The position numbers and the translations under genes were made by a program. Source: Micromonospora globbae (GTDB taxonomy: Bacteria > Actinomycetota > Actinomycetes > Mycobacteriales > Micromonosporaceae). Taken from it: a stretch of DNA of 64,000 bases. The notes beneath the pieces were generated by a model, which saw only the letters and a program-made list of their open reading frames with translations, was not told the DNA's origin and made no database searches. Shown one piece after another: positions 55,214 to 63,383 of this stretch. The stretch lies in NCBI RefSeq assembly GCF_003610785.1, contig NZ_RAQQ01000004.1:310001-374000 (forward strand), written 5' to 3'. Numbering within the stretch: the stretch's first letter is position 1; each line of letters begins with the position of its first letter.

Positions 55214-56398
55214 ATGCGCACTCCCCTCAGGCCCCTCACCCGGCGTGGTCTGCTCACCGGCACCCTCGGCTCGGCCGCGATGCTCGCCGTCGGCGGCTCG
55301 CTGGCCGGCTGCGGCACGAAGGGCGCCCAGCAGACCGAAGCGGGTTGCGCGAGCGAGGACCTCTCCGCCACGGAGAAGAAGCTCGCCTTCTCCAACTGGC
55401 CGCAGTACATGGACGTGGACGAGAAGGACGAGTCGAAGCGGCCCACCCTCGACGCGTTCATCGCGCGCAGCGGCATCCAGGTGACGTACACCGAGGACGT
55501 CAACGACAACAACGAGTTCTTCGGCAAGGTGCAGAACCAGCTCGCGGGCTGCCAGCCCACCGGCCGGGACGTCATGGTGCTCACCGACTGGATGGCCGCG
55601 CGGATGATCCGGCTCGGCTGGATCCAGCAGCTCGACACGTCCAAGATGCCCAACGTCAGCGCCAACCTGCTGCCCTCGCTGCGGGGGCGCTCGTTCGACA
55701 AGGACAACCAGCTCGCCGTGCCGTGGCAGTCCGGCCTCGCCGGCATCGCCTACAACGGCAAGGTCACCAAGGAGCTGCGGACGGTCGACGAGCTGCTCAC
55801 CCGCCCCGACCTCAAGGGCAAGGTGACGGCCCTGTCCGAGATGCGCGACACCATGGGGCTCCTGCTCCAGTCGAACGGCCACGACCCGTCGAACTTCACG
55901 GCCGCGCAGTTCGACGACGCGCTCAACAAGCTGAAGAAGGCGGTGGACTCCGGCCAGATCCGCAAGTTCACCGGCAACGACTACGCGCCCGACCTGGCCA
56001 AGGGCGACATCGCCGCCTGCATCGGGTGGTCCGGCGACGTCATCCAGCTCGGCTTCGAGGACGACAAGATCAAGTTCGTGGTGCCCGAGTCCGGCGTGAT
56101 GCTCTGGTCGGACAACATGCTGGTGCCGAACAAGGCCACCCACAAGGCCAACGCCGAACAGCTCATGAACTACTACTACGAGCCGGCGGTGGCCGCCCAG
56201 CTCGCCGCGTACGTCAACTACATCTGTCCCGTGCAGGGCGCCCAGGCCGAGATGGAGAAGATCGATCCCGAGCTGGCCGCCAACCCGCTGATCTTCCCCG
56301 ACGACGCGATGCTCGCCAAGGCCCAGGTCTTCATGGCTCTGGACGAGAAGCAGGAGCGCGAGTACGAAAGCAAGTTCCAGCAGGTCATCGGGGCCTGA
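55214..56398 (+). CDS. potD: Polyamine ABC transporter, substrate-binding lipoprotein
   Basis: A 394-aa periplasmic-type binding protein for spermidine/putrescine-like cations. The signal has a Tat-like TRRGLLTGTLGSAAML and lipobox LAGC (Cys near 36), so it should be lipid-anchored outside the membrane. FSNWPQYMDVDE, DVNDNNEFFGKVQNQL, VPWQSGLAGIAYNG and IGWSGDVIQLG are typical of PotD/PotF. ATG at 55214 follows AAGGAG by 7 nt. First structural gene of a six- to seven-gene operon. Confidence 0.93.
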   Translation: MRTPLRPLTRRGLLTGTLGSAAMLAVGGSLAGCGTKGAQQTEAGCASEDLSATEKKLAFSNWPQYMDVDEKDESKRPTLDAFIARSGIQVTYTEDVNDNNEFFGKVQNQLAGCQPTGRDVMVLTDWMAARMIRLGWIQQLDTSKMPNVSANLLPSLRGRSFDKDNQLAVPWQSGLAGIAYNGKVTKELRTVDELLTRPDLKGKVTALSEMRDTMGLLLQSNGHDPSNFTAAQFDDALNKLKKAVDSGQIRKFTGNDYAPDLAKGDIAACIGWSGDVIQLGFEDDKIKFVVPESGVMLWSDNMLVPNKATHKANAEQLMNYYYEPAVAAQLAAYVNYICPVQGAQAEMEKIDPELAANPLIFPDDAMLAKAQVFMALDEKQEREYESKFQQVIGA

Positions 56399-56405
56399 CG
56401 AGGCG

Positions 56406-57572
56406 ATGGGCGGAACGACAGTGGCACGCGAGACACCGGCCGGCGACCTGCGGCTGGCCAACCTCACCAAGCGGTTCGGCGTCTTCACGGCGGTCGACGA
56501 GGTCAACCTCACGATCCCGCAGGGCTCGTTCTTCGCCCTCCTCGGGGCGTCCGGCTGCGGCAAGACCACCACGCTGCGGATGATCGCCGGGCTGGAGGAG
56601 CCGACCAGCGGGCAGGTGCTGCTCGGCGACCGGGACATCGCGCGGCTGCGCCCGTACAAGCGGCCGGTGAACACCGTGTTCCAGAGCTACGCGCTCTTCC
56701 CGCACCTGGACATCTTCGAGAACGTGGCCTTCGGTCTGCGCCGGCGCGGCATCCGCGACGTCGGTGAGCAGGTCGAGCGGATGCTCGCGCTCGTGCAACT
56801 GGAGGGGTACGGCCGTCGCCTGCCCGCCCAGCTCTCCGGAGGTCAGCAGCAGCGGGTCGCGCTGGCCCGGGCGCTCATCAACCACCCGCAGGTGCTGCTG
56901 CTGGACGAGCCGCTCGGCGCGCTCGACCTCAAGCTGCGCCGGCAGATGCAGATCGAGCTGAAGCGCATCCAGACCGAGGTCGGCATCACGTTCGTGCACG
57001 TCACCCACGACCAGGAGGAGGCCATGACCATGGCCGACACGGTCGCGGTGATGAACGCCGGCCGCATCGAACAGCTCGGTGCGCCGGCCGACATCTACGA
57101 GTTCCCGGCCACCGCCTTCGTGGCGAACTTCCTCGGCCAGTCCAACCTGATCGCCGCGGAGGCGGCCGGCGCCGCCGGGGACGACGTCCCGGTGACCGCC
57201 CACGGCGCGCGCTACTCGGTGCCCGCCGCCCGGGCCCGGGTCGACCGGGGGCCGGTCCATCTGGGCGTACGCCCGGAGAAGCTGCATCTGGTCGGCTCCG
57301 CCGACCAGGTGCCCGCGGGCCACCAGCACGTCGCCGGGGTGGTCAGCGACGCCTCCTACGTGGGCGTCAGCACGCAGTACCTGCTGCGCACCGCGTGGGG
57401 GAGCGAGCTGTCGGTGTTCGCGGCGAACAGCGGCAGCGCCGAACGGTTCGCGGTGGGCGCCGAGGCGGTGGCCCACTGGGACCCGCGGCATGCGTTCCTG
57501 CTGCCCCGCGAGCCCGGGGCGGAGGACCAGACCACGCCGGTGCTCGACGAGCCGGTGGGAGTGAAGTCGTGA
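56406..57572 (+). CDS. potA: Polyamine ABC transporter, ATP-binding subunit
   Basis: A 388-aa ATPase. Walker A GASGCGKTT (near residue 48), Q-loop VFQSYALFPHLDIFENVAFG, signature LSGGQQQRVALARAL, Walker B VLLLDEPLGALD, and H-loop HVTHDQEEAMTM; the C-terminal TOBE-like domain (about 280-365) is present. Starts 7 nt after potD, with GACGAGGCG upstream. Its stop codon is the first base triplet of an 80-bp tandem duplication that precedes potB. Confidence 0.95.
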   Translation: MGGTTVARETPAGDLRLANLTKRFGVFTAVDEVNLTIPQGSFFALLGASGCGKTTTLRMIAGLEEPTSGQVLLGDRDIARLRPYKRPVNTVFQSYALFPHLDIFENVAFGLRRRGIRDVGEQVERMLALVQLEGYGRRLPAQLSGGQQQRVALARALINHPQVLLLDEPLGALDLKLRRQMQIELKRIQTEVGITFVHVTHDQEEAMTMADTVAVMNAGRIEQLGAPADIYEFPATAFVANFLGQSNLIAAEAAGAAGDDVPVTAHGARYSVPAARARVDRGPVHLGVRPEKLHLVGSADQVPAGHQHVAGVVSDASYVGVSTQYLLRTAWGSELSVFAANSGSAERFAVGAEAVAHWDPRHAFLLPREPGAEDQTTPVLDEPVGVKS

Positions 57573-57652
57573 GCGAGCGCAGCGAGCGAATCATCAGGCT
57601 CAGCGCGGTGAAGGCTCATGGCGGCGCCGACCGGAGGGAGGCGGTGGCATGA
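57569..57652 (+). CDS. Possible 27-codon coupled ORF, repeat copy 1
   Basis: GTG overlapping the potA stop opens a frame whose core is SERSERIIRLSAVKAHGG, ending in TGA that overlaps the ATG of the next copy. May be spacer DNA rather than a gene. Confidence 0.25.
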   Translation: MSERSERIIRLSAVKAHGGADRREAVA

Positions 57653-57729
57653 GCGAGCGTAGCGAGCGAATCATCAGGCTCAGCGCGGTGAAGGCTCATG
57701 GCGGCGCCGACCGGAGGGAGGCGGTGGCA
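57570..57729 (+). repeat. 80-bp tandem duplication between potA and potB
   Basis: 57570-57649 and 57650-57729 are identical except one base (C57580/T57660). Each unit ends with GGAGGGAGGCGGTGGCA, so a ribosome-binding site and an ATG are supplied at each junction. Confidence 0.95.
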
Positions 57730-57732
57730 TGA
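57649..57732 (+). CDS. Possible 27-codon coupled ORF, repeat copy 2
   Basis: ATG-started copy of the same frame, preceded by GGAGGGAGG and ending ATGA-coupled to potB. Could simply keep ribosomes moving from potA to potB. Confidence 0.3.
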   Translation: MSERSERIIRLSAVKAHGGADRREAVA

Positions 57733-58643
57733 GCGCTCTGGCGCATGTGCCCACCGGGCAGTCGACCGGGGCGAAGCCGCCGCCGGCCGCCCGGCGCGGC
57801 CGGTACCGCGCACTGCCGTACCTGCTCCTGCTGCCGGGCGGGGGTTGGCTGCTGCTGTTCTTCGCCCTGCCGCTGCTCCAGCTCGCCGCCGCGAGCCTCT
57901 ACGACCCCGGCGGCTCACTCGCCACCGGGTACGCGATGACCTGGGCGTTCGGCAACTACCCGGACGCGCTGGCGGCGTACTGGCCGCACTTCCTGCGCTC
58001 CTTCGGCTACGCCGGCCTGGCGCTGGTGCTCGCGCTGCTGATGGGCTACCCGCTGGCGTACGCCATCGCGCAGAAGGCCGGGCGGTGGAAGAACCTGCTG
58101 CTGGTGTGCGTGGTCGCGCCGATGTTCACGAGCTTCCTGGTCCGCACGCTGGCCTGGAAGACGATCCTGAGCGACAACGGCTGGGTCGTCGGGCTGCTGC
58201 GCGACGTGCACCTGCTGGGGCCGGACGGTCGCCTGCTGGCCACGCCGTTCGCGGTGGTGCTCGGTCTCACGTACAACTTCCTGCCGTTCCTCGTGCTGCC
58301 GCTCTACGCGAGCCTGGAGCGGCTCGACCCGCGGCTTCTGGAGGCGGCGAGCGACCTGTACGCGAGCCCGGTGCGGGCCTTCCGCCGGGTGACCCTGCCG
58401 CTGTCCATGCCCGGCCTCGTGGCCGGCACGCTGCTCTTCTTCATCCCGGCCAGCGGCGACTACATCAACGCCGAGCTGCTCGGCACCCCGAACGAGTACA
58501 TGATCGGCAACGTCATCGACTCGGCGTTCCTGGTGCGGCTCGACTACCCGCAGGGCGCGGCGCTGTCGTTCCTGCTCATGGCGGCGATCCTCGCGGTGGT
58601 CTTCGGCTACCTGCGGCGGGCCGGCACGGAGGACGTCCTGTGA
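57729..58643 (+). CDS. potB: Polyamine ABC transporter, permease PotB-like
   Basis: A 304-aa permease with six hydrophobic segments after a 30-residue polar N-terminus. The EAA loop contacting the ATPase is EAASDLYASPVRAFRRVTLP (near 215-234), followed by IPASGDYINAELLGTPNEYMIG typical of PotB/PotH. ATG at 57729 comes directly after the second copy of the duplicated leader. Confidence 0.93.
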   Translation: MSALAHVPTGQSTGAKPPPAARRGRYRALPYLLLLPGGGWLLLFFALPLLQLAAASLYDPGGSLATGYAMTWAFGNYPDALAAYWPHFLRSFGYAGLALVLALLMGYPLAYAIAQKAGRWKNLLLVCVVAPMFTSFLVRTLAWKTILSDNGWVVGLLRDVHLLGPDGRLLATPFAVVLGLTYNFLPFLVLPLYASLERLDPRLLEAASDLYASPVRAFRRVTLPLSMPGLVAGTLLFFIPASGDYINAELLGTPNEYMIGNVIDSAFLVRLDYPQGAALSFLLMAAILAVVFGYLRRAGTEDVL

Positions 58644-58701
58644 CGGCGGCGCGGCGTGCGGCGACCGGCAGCCCCGCGGTCGCGAACGGAGGAAGGCTCT
58701 G

Positions 58702-59538
58702 ATGGCGCGTTTCTGGCGTTGGGTCGCCGACCGCTGGGTGATGGGCGTGGCGCTGCTGGTGCTCGGCTACCTGTCGCTGCCGATCCTCGTGGTGGCCGGG
58801 TTGTCGTTCAACCGCCCGTCGAGCCGCCTGTCGTACGACTTCCACGAGTTCACCCTCGACAACTGGCGGAACCCGTGCGCCACCTCGGACATGTGCGACG
58901 CCGTGGTGCGCAGCGTCCAGATCGGCTTCATCGCCACGGTGGTGTCGACGGTGCTCGGCACGTTGATGGCGTTCGCCCTCGTGCGGCACCGGTTCCGCGG
59001 CCGGGCGGGGATCAACGTGCTGATCTTCCTGCCGATGGCCACGCCGGAGCTGGTCATGGGCACCTCGCTGCTCGCCCTGTTCGTCGCGGCCGGGGTGCCG
59101 CAGGGCTTCTGGACCATCGTGATCGCGCACGTGATGTTCTGCGTCTCGTTCGTGGTGGTGACCGTCAAGGCGCGGCTGGCCGGCATGGACTCGCGGCTCG
59201 AGGAGGCCGCCATGGACCTGTACGCGAGCGAGTGGCAGACCTTCCGGCGGATCACCCTGCCGCTGGTGCTGCCCGGCATCGTGGCCGCCGCGCTGCTCGC
59301 CTTCTCGCTGAGCTTCGACGACTTCATCATCACGAACTTCAACGCCGGCACCACCGTCACGTTCCCGATGTACGTCTGGGGCGCCGCCCAGCGGGGCATC
59401 CCGCCGCAGGTCAACGTCATCGGCACGGCGATGTTCGTGATCGCGTTGCTGCTGGTGCTGGGCAGCACACTCCGTGGCCGGCGCGCGCGCCGGGCGGCGC
59501 TGCCGGTCGCCGCGCCCGGGGCGGCGAAACGGCCATGA
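58702..59538 (+). CDS. potC: Polyamine ABC transporter, permease PotC-like
   Basis: A 278-aa permease with six hydrophobic segments and EAA loop EEAAMDLYASEWQTFRRITL (near 171-190); FSLSFDDFIITNFNAGTTVTFP is characteristic of PotC/PotI. ATG at 58702 follows GGAGGAAGG; the 58 bp after potB contain nothing else. The stop overlaps the next gene (ATGA). Confidence 0.94.
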   Translation: MARFWRWVADRWVMGVALLVLGYLSLPILVVAGLSFNRPSSRLSYDFHEFTLDNWRNPCATSDMCDAVVRSVQIGFIATVVSTVLGTLMAFALVRHRFRGRAGINVLIFLPMATPELVMGTSLLALFVAAGVPQGFWTIVIAHVMFCVSFVVVTVKARLAGMDSRLEEAAMDLYASEWQTFRRITLPLVLPGIVAAALLAFSLSFDDFIITNFNAGTTVTFPMYVWGAAQRGIPPQVNVIGTAMFVIALLLVLGSTLRGRRARRAALPVAAPGAAKRP

Positions 59539-60956
59539 CCGGCCCGCATCCCGGCCGGTCGCTGACCGACGCGGCGCCCGTGCCGTACTGGCTGGACCGG
59601 CCGGAGCGCCCCGACCCGCTCCCGCCGCTGCACGGCGCGGACACGGCCGACCTGCTCGTGGTCGGTGGCGGGTACAGCGGACTCTGGACGGCGCTGCTGG
59701 CCAAGCGGGACGACCCGGGCCGGGACGTGCTGCTCGTCGAGGCGGGCACGTGCGGCTGGGCGGCGTCCGGGCGCAACGGCGGCTTCTGCGCCGCGTCGCT
59801 GACGCATGGGCTGGCCAACGGCGTCGAGCGGTTCCCCGACGAGATCGACGTGCTGGAGCGGCTCGGCCGGGAGAACCTGGACGCCATCGCGGCGACGATC
59901 GCGGAGTACGACATCGACTGCGACTTCGCGCGTACCGGCGAACTGGCGGTGGCCGTCGAGCCGTACCAGCTCGACGGGCTGGCCGCCGACGCCGAGCTGG
60001 CCCGCCGGTACGGCCACGACGTGCGGCTGCTCGACGCCGGCGAGGTCCGCGCCGAGGTGAACTCCCCGACGTACCTCGGCGGGCTGTGGGACCGCGACCG
60101 GGTGGCCCTGCTCGACCCGGCGAAGCTCGCCTGGGGGCTGCGCCGCGCCTGCCTGAGCCTCGGGGTGCGGATCGTCGAGCACACGCGGGTGACCGGCCTG
60201 CGCCGCGAGGGTGCGGCGCTGCGGGCCACCACGGCCGGTGGACGCGACCACCTGCCCGGGTCGGTGCGGGCGGGACAGGTGGTGCTCGCCACGAACGCGT
60301 TTCCGCCCCTGCTGCGCCGGCTGCGGGCCTGGATCGTGCCGGTCTACGACTACGCGCTGATGACCGAGCCGCTCGCCGACGACGAGCGGCGGGCCATCGG
60401 TTGGGCGAACCGTCAGGGGCTCGCCGACACCGGCAACCAGTTCCACTACTACCGGATCACCGCCGACAACCGGATCCTGTTCGGCGGGTACGACGCCGTC
60501 TACCACTTCGGCAACCGGGTCGCCCCGACGCTGGAGCAGCGCTGGGACACCTTCTGCACGCTCGCCGGGCACTTCTTCACGACGTTCCCGCAGCTCGACG
60601 GCCTGCGTTTCAGCCACCGCTGGGGTGGCGTCATCGACACGTGCACGCGGTTCTGCCCGTTCTTCGGCACGGCGTACGAGGGGCGGCTCGCGTACGCGGC
60701 CGGCTACACCGGCCTGGGCGTCGGCGCCACCCGGTTCGGCGCGCGCGTGATGCTCGACCTGCTGGCCGGCGCCGACACCCCGCTGACCCGGCTCGACCTC
60801 GTCCGCACGGCGCCGCTGCCGTTCCCCCCGGAGCCGGTCCGGGCGGCCGGCATCCACCTCACCCGCTGGTCCCTGGCCCGCGCCGACGCGCGCCAGGGAC
60901 GGCGGAACGTCTGGCTCCGTACGCTCGACCGTCTCGGTTTGGGGTTCGATTCCTGA
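59535..60956 (+). CDS. FAD-dependent amine oxidoreductase (second copy)
   Basis: A 473-aa DAO-family flavoprotein related to the one at 51579. LLVVGGGYSGLWTALLAKR (FAD loop, near 39), CGWAASGRNGGFCAAS, NAFPPLLRRLRAW, and C-terminal YAAGYTGLGVGATRFGARV. In the operon of a polyamine importer it most likely oxidises an imported amine or its derivative. Coupled to potC (ATGA) and to the downstream dehydrogenase (TGATG). No signal peptide; cytosolic. Substrate specificity differs from or overlaps its paralogue, unknown. Confidence 0.9.
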   Translation: MTGPHPGRSLTDAAPVPYWLDRPERPDPLPPLHGADTADLLVVGGGYSGLWTALLAKRDDPGRDVLLVEAGTCGWAASGRNGGFCAASLTHGLANGVERFPDEIDVLERLGRENLDAIAATIAEYDIDCDFARTGELAVAVEPYQLDGLAADAELARRYGHDVRLLDAGEVRAEVNSPTYLGGLWDRDRVALLDPAKLAWGLRRACLSLGVRIVEHTRVTGLRREGAALRATTAGGRDHLPGSVRAGQVVLATNAFPPLLRRLRAWIVPVYDYALMTEPLADDERRAIGWANRQGLADTGNQFHYYRITADNRILFGGYDAVYHFGNRVAPTLEQRWDTFCTLAGHFFTTFPQLDGLRFSHRWGGVIDTCTRFCPFFGTAYEGRLAYAAGYTGLGVGATRFGARVMLDLLAGADTPLTRLDLVRTAPLPFPPEPVRAAGIHLTRWSLARADARQGRRNVWLRTLDRLGLGFDS

Positions 60957-62158
60957 TGCGCATCCTGCTGGTGGGCGCCGGCGGCGTCGGATCCGCCGCC
61001 GTCGCGATCGCCGCCCGCCGTCCCTTCTTCGAGACCATGGTGGTCGCCGACCACGACGCCGCGCGGGCGTCGCGAGCCGTCGAGGGGCGCGGCGAGCGGT
61101 TCGTGGCCGCCCGCGTCGACGCCTCGTCGGCCGAGGCGGTGGCGGCACTGTGCCGGGAGCACCGGATCACGCACGTGCTCAACGCCGTCGACCCGCGCTT
61201 CGTCATGCCGATCTTCGAGGGCGCGTTCGCGGCCGGCGCCGACTACCTGGACATGGCCATGTCGCTGTCCCGTCCGCACCCCCGACGGCCGTACGCCGAG
61301 ACCGGGGTGAAGCTGGGCGACGAACAGTTCGCCCTCGCCGACCGGTGGCAGGCGGCCGGGCGGCTGGCGCTCTGCGGCATCGGCGTCGAGCCGGGACTCT
61401 CCGACGTCTTCGCCCGGTACGCCGCCGACGAACTCTTCGCCTCCATCGACGAGATCGGCGTACGCGACGGCGCGAACCTCACCGTCGACGGCTACGACTT
61501 CGCGCCGTCGTTCTCCATCTGGACGACCATCGAGGAGTGCCTGAACCCGCCGGTGGTCTGGGAGGCCGGCCGCGGCTGGTACACCACCGAGCCGTTCTCC
61601 GAGCCGGAGGTGTTCGAGTTCCCGGAGGGCATCGGCCCGGTCGAGTGCGTGAACGTGGAGCACGAGGAGGTGCTGCTCATCCCGCGCTGGGTGCCGGCGA
61701 GGCGGGTCACCTTCAAGTACGGCCTGGGCGACGAGTTCATCCAGGTGCTCCGGACCCTGCACAAGCTCGGCCTGGACTCGACGTCGCCCGTGCGGGTCGG
61801 CGGCGTCACCGTGTCGCCCCGGGACGTGGTGGCCGCCTGCCTGCCCGACCCGGCCACGCTCGGCGACCGGATGCGCGGGAAGACGTGCGCCGGCACGTAC
61901 GTCACCGGCACCGGGGTCGACGGCCGGCCCCGGCGGGTGTACCTGTACCACGTCGTCGACAACGAGTGGTCGATGCGGGAGTACGGCCACCAGGCGGTGG
62001 TCTGGCAGACCGCCGTCAACCCCGTGGTGGCGCTGGAACTGCTCGCCACCGGGGCGTGGACCGGGGCGGGGGTGCTCGGCCCCGAGGCGTTGCCGCCGAA
62101 GCCCTTCCTCGACCTGCTCACCGGGTACGGGTCGCCGTGGGGGATGGAGGAACGATGA
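60956..62158 (+). CDS. Saccharopine-dehydrogenase-like oxidoreductase
   Basis: A 400-aa NAD(P)-dependent enzyme: Rossmann loop ILLVGAGGVGSAAVAIA at residues 3-19, then HVLNAVDPRFVMPIFEGAFAAGADYLDMAM and CGIGVEPGLSDVFARYAADEL, the family hallmarks. The C-terminal substrate domain contains NVEHEEVLLIPRW and GKTCAGTYVTGTG. Size matches carboxynorspermidine-synthase-type and related enzymes rather than fungal saccharopine reductase. In a polyamine operon it could make or break a secondary amine between an amine and an aldehyde acid; this is inference. Coupled on both sides. Confidence 0.85.
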   Translation: MRILLVGAGGVGSAAVAIAARRPFFETMVVADHDAARASRAVEGRGERFVAARVDASSAEAVAALCREHRITHVLNAVDPRFVMPIFEGAFAAGADYLDMAMSLSRPHPRRPYAETGVKLGDEQFALADRWQAAGRLALCGIGVEPGLSDVFARYAADELFASIDEIGVRDGANLTVDGYDFAPSFSIWTTIEECLNPPVVWEAGRGWYTTEPFSEPEVFEFPEGIGPVECVNVEHEEVLLIPRWVPARRVTFKYGLGDEFIQVLRTLHKLGLDSTSPVRVGGVTVSPRDVVAACLPDPATLGDRMRGKTCAGTYVTGTGVDGRPRRVYLYHVVDNEWSMREYGHQAVVWQTAVNPVVALELLATGAWTGAGVLGPEALPPKPFLDLLTGYGSPWGMEER

Positions 62159-63168
62159 GCCGCTACGGGGCCATGTACGGGCCGGACCTGACGTTCCTCG
62201 GCGTACCCGCCTGCGACCTGGCCGACCCGGCGTCCTTCGCCGACGCGGACGTGGTGGTCGTGGGTGCCCCGTTCGACGGCGGGACCTCGCACCGGCCCGG
62301 CACCCGGTTCGGGCCGTCGGCCATCCGGCAGGCCTGCTACCTGCCCCACGACGGGTCCCGCCCGTCGCTCGCGCTGCGCGTCGACGCGTTGCGGGACCTG
62401 CGGGTGTACGACGCGGGCGACGTCGAGATGTTCTCCGGCGACATCGAACGCTCGCTGTCGGCGCTGGAGTCCGCCGTCCACACGGTCGCCTCGTCGGGCG
62501 CGATCCCCGTGGTGCTCGGCGGCGACCACTCCATCGCGCTGCCCGACGCCACCGGCGTGGCGCGCCACCACGGGCTCGGGCGGGTGTCGCTGGTGCACTT
62601 CGACGCGCACGCCGACACCGGCGACGTCGAGTTCGGCAGCCTCCACGGGCACGGCCAGCCGATGCGGCGGCTCATCGAGTCGGGCGCGGTCCGTGGCGAC
62701 CGGTTCCTCCAGATCGGCCTGCGCGGCTACTGGCCGGGGCCGTCGGTGCTGAGCTGGATGGCGGAGCAGCGGATGCGCTCGTACGAGATGACCGAACTGG
62801 TCGCCCGCGGCCTGGACGAGTGCCTCACGGAGGCGTTCGGGATCGCGGTGGACGAGTGCGAGGGGGTGTTCCTCTCCGTCGACGTGGACGTGGTGGACCC
62901 GGGCATGGCGCCCGGCACGGGCACGCCGGAGCCGGGCGGGCTGACCTCGCGGCAACTGCTCGACGCCGTGCGCCGCTGCTGCTACGAGCTGCCGGTGGTG
63001 GGGGTGGACGTGGTCGAGGTCGCGCCCCCGTACGACCACGCCGACATCACCGCGTACCTGGGCAACCGGGTGGTGCTCGAGGCGTTGTCGGCGATCGCAC
63101 GGCGCCGCCGCGACGCGGCGGGCGGTCCCCCGTGGAACCCGAGACAGCCCCTCCTGGACGCCCGCTAA
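62155..63168 (+). CDS. speB: Ureohydrolase (agmatinase or guanidino-acid hydrolase)
   Basis: A 337-aa Mn-dependent ureohydrolase releasing urea from agmatine or another guanidino compound. Metal ligands: GGDHSIALP (about 121), DAHADTGD (about 145), and SVDVDVVDPGMAPGTGTPEPGG (about 239), all intact; GAPFDGGTSHRPGTRFGP is typical of the agmatinase/guanidinobutyrase branch. Last gene of the pot operon, coupled ATGA and with GGAGGAACG before the ATG. Product would be putrescine (from agmatine) or an omega-amino acid. Confidence 0.92.
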   Translation: MSRYGAMYGPDLTFLGVPACDLADPASFADADVVVVGAPFDGGTSHRPGTRFGPSAIRQACYLPHDGSRPSLALRVDALRDLRVYDAGDVEMFSGDIERSLSALESAVHTVASSGAIPVVLGGDHSIALPDATGVARHHGLGRVSLVHFDAHADTGDVEFGSLHGHGQPMRRLIESGAVRGDRFLQIGLRGYWPGPSVLSWMAEQRMRSYEMTELVARGLDECLTEAFGIAVDECEGVFLSVDVDVVDPGMAPGTGTPEPGGLTSRQLLDAVRRCCYELPVVGVDVVEVAPPYDHADITAYLGNRVVLEALSAIARRRRDAAGGPPWNPRQPLLDAR

Positions 63169-63181
63169 CCCCGCTGCTTCC

Positions 63182-63256
63182 CCGCGATCTTGCACTTTCT
63201 GCCCCGACATATAGGGCATACAGGGTATATCTGGGGCCGAAACTGCAAGATCGCGG
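63182..63256. repeat. Dispersed palindromic element, GATCTTGCACTTTC type
   Basis: Arms CCGCGATCTTGCA (63182-63194) and TGCAAGATCGCGG (63244-63256), 14 nt after the ureohydrolase stop. Likely the end structure of the pot operon. Confidence 0.9.
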
Positions 63257-63303
63257 TGGACGGTTGGGGGCGGGGATAGCACGGGTCGGGGTTTGGGGGG
63301 TAG

Positions 63304-63331
63304 TTGTCCACAGGGGGTTTGGTTGTCCACA
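63304..63331 (+). promoter_or_regulatory. Two TTGTCCACA boxes
   Basis: TTGTCCACA at 63304-63312 and 63323-63331 (19-bp spacing, both followed by GG) match the DnaA-box form of high-GC actinobacteria. Only two copies; upstream of the last gene. Confidence 0.5.
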
Positions 63332-63371
63332 GGCTCGGGGTGGGAGGGCGGTTCCGGGGGCGGAGGTTCGC

Positions 63372-63377
63372 CATAGT
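63372..63377 (+). promoter_or_regulatory. -10-like CATAGT of the last gene
   Basis: Six nt upstream of the GTG at 63384; leaderless pattern. Confidence 0.4.
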
Positions 63378-63383
63378 GCCGGC

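Noticed and set aside
63304..63331. Replication origin
   Set aside because: Only two DnaA-like boxes, no AT-rich unwinding region and no dnaA, dnaN or gyrB genes nearby.
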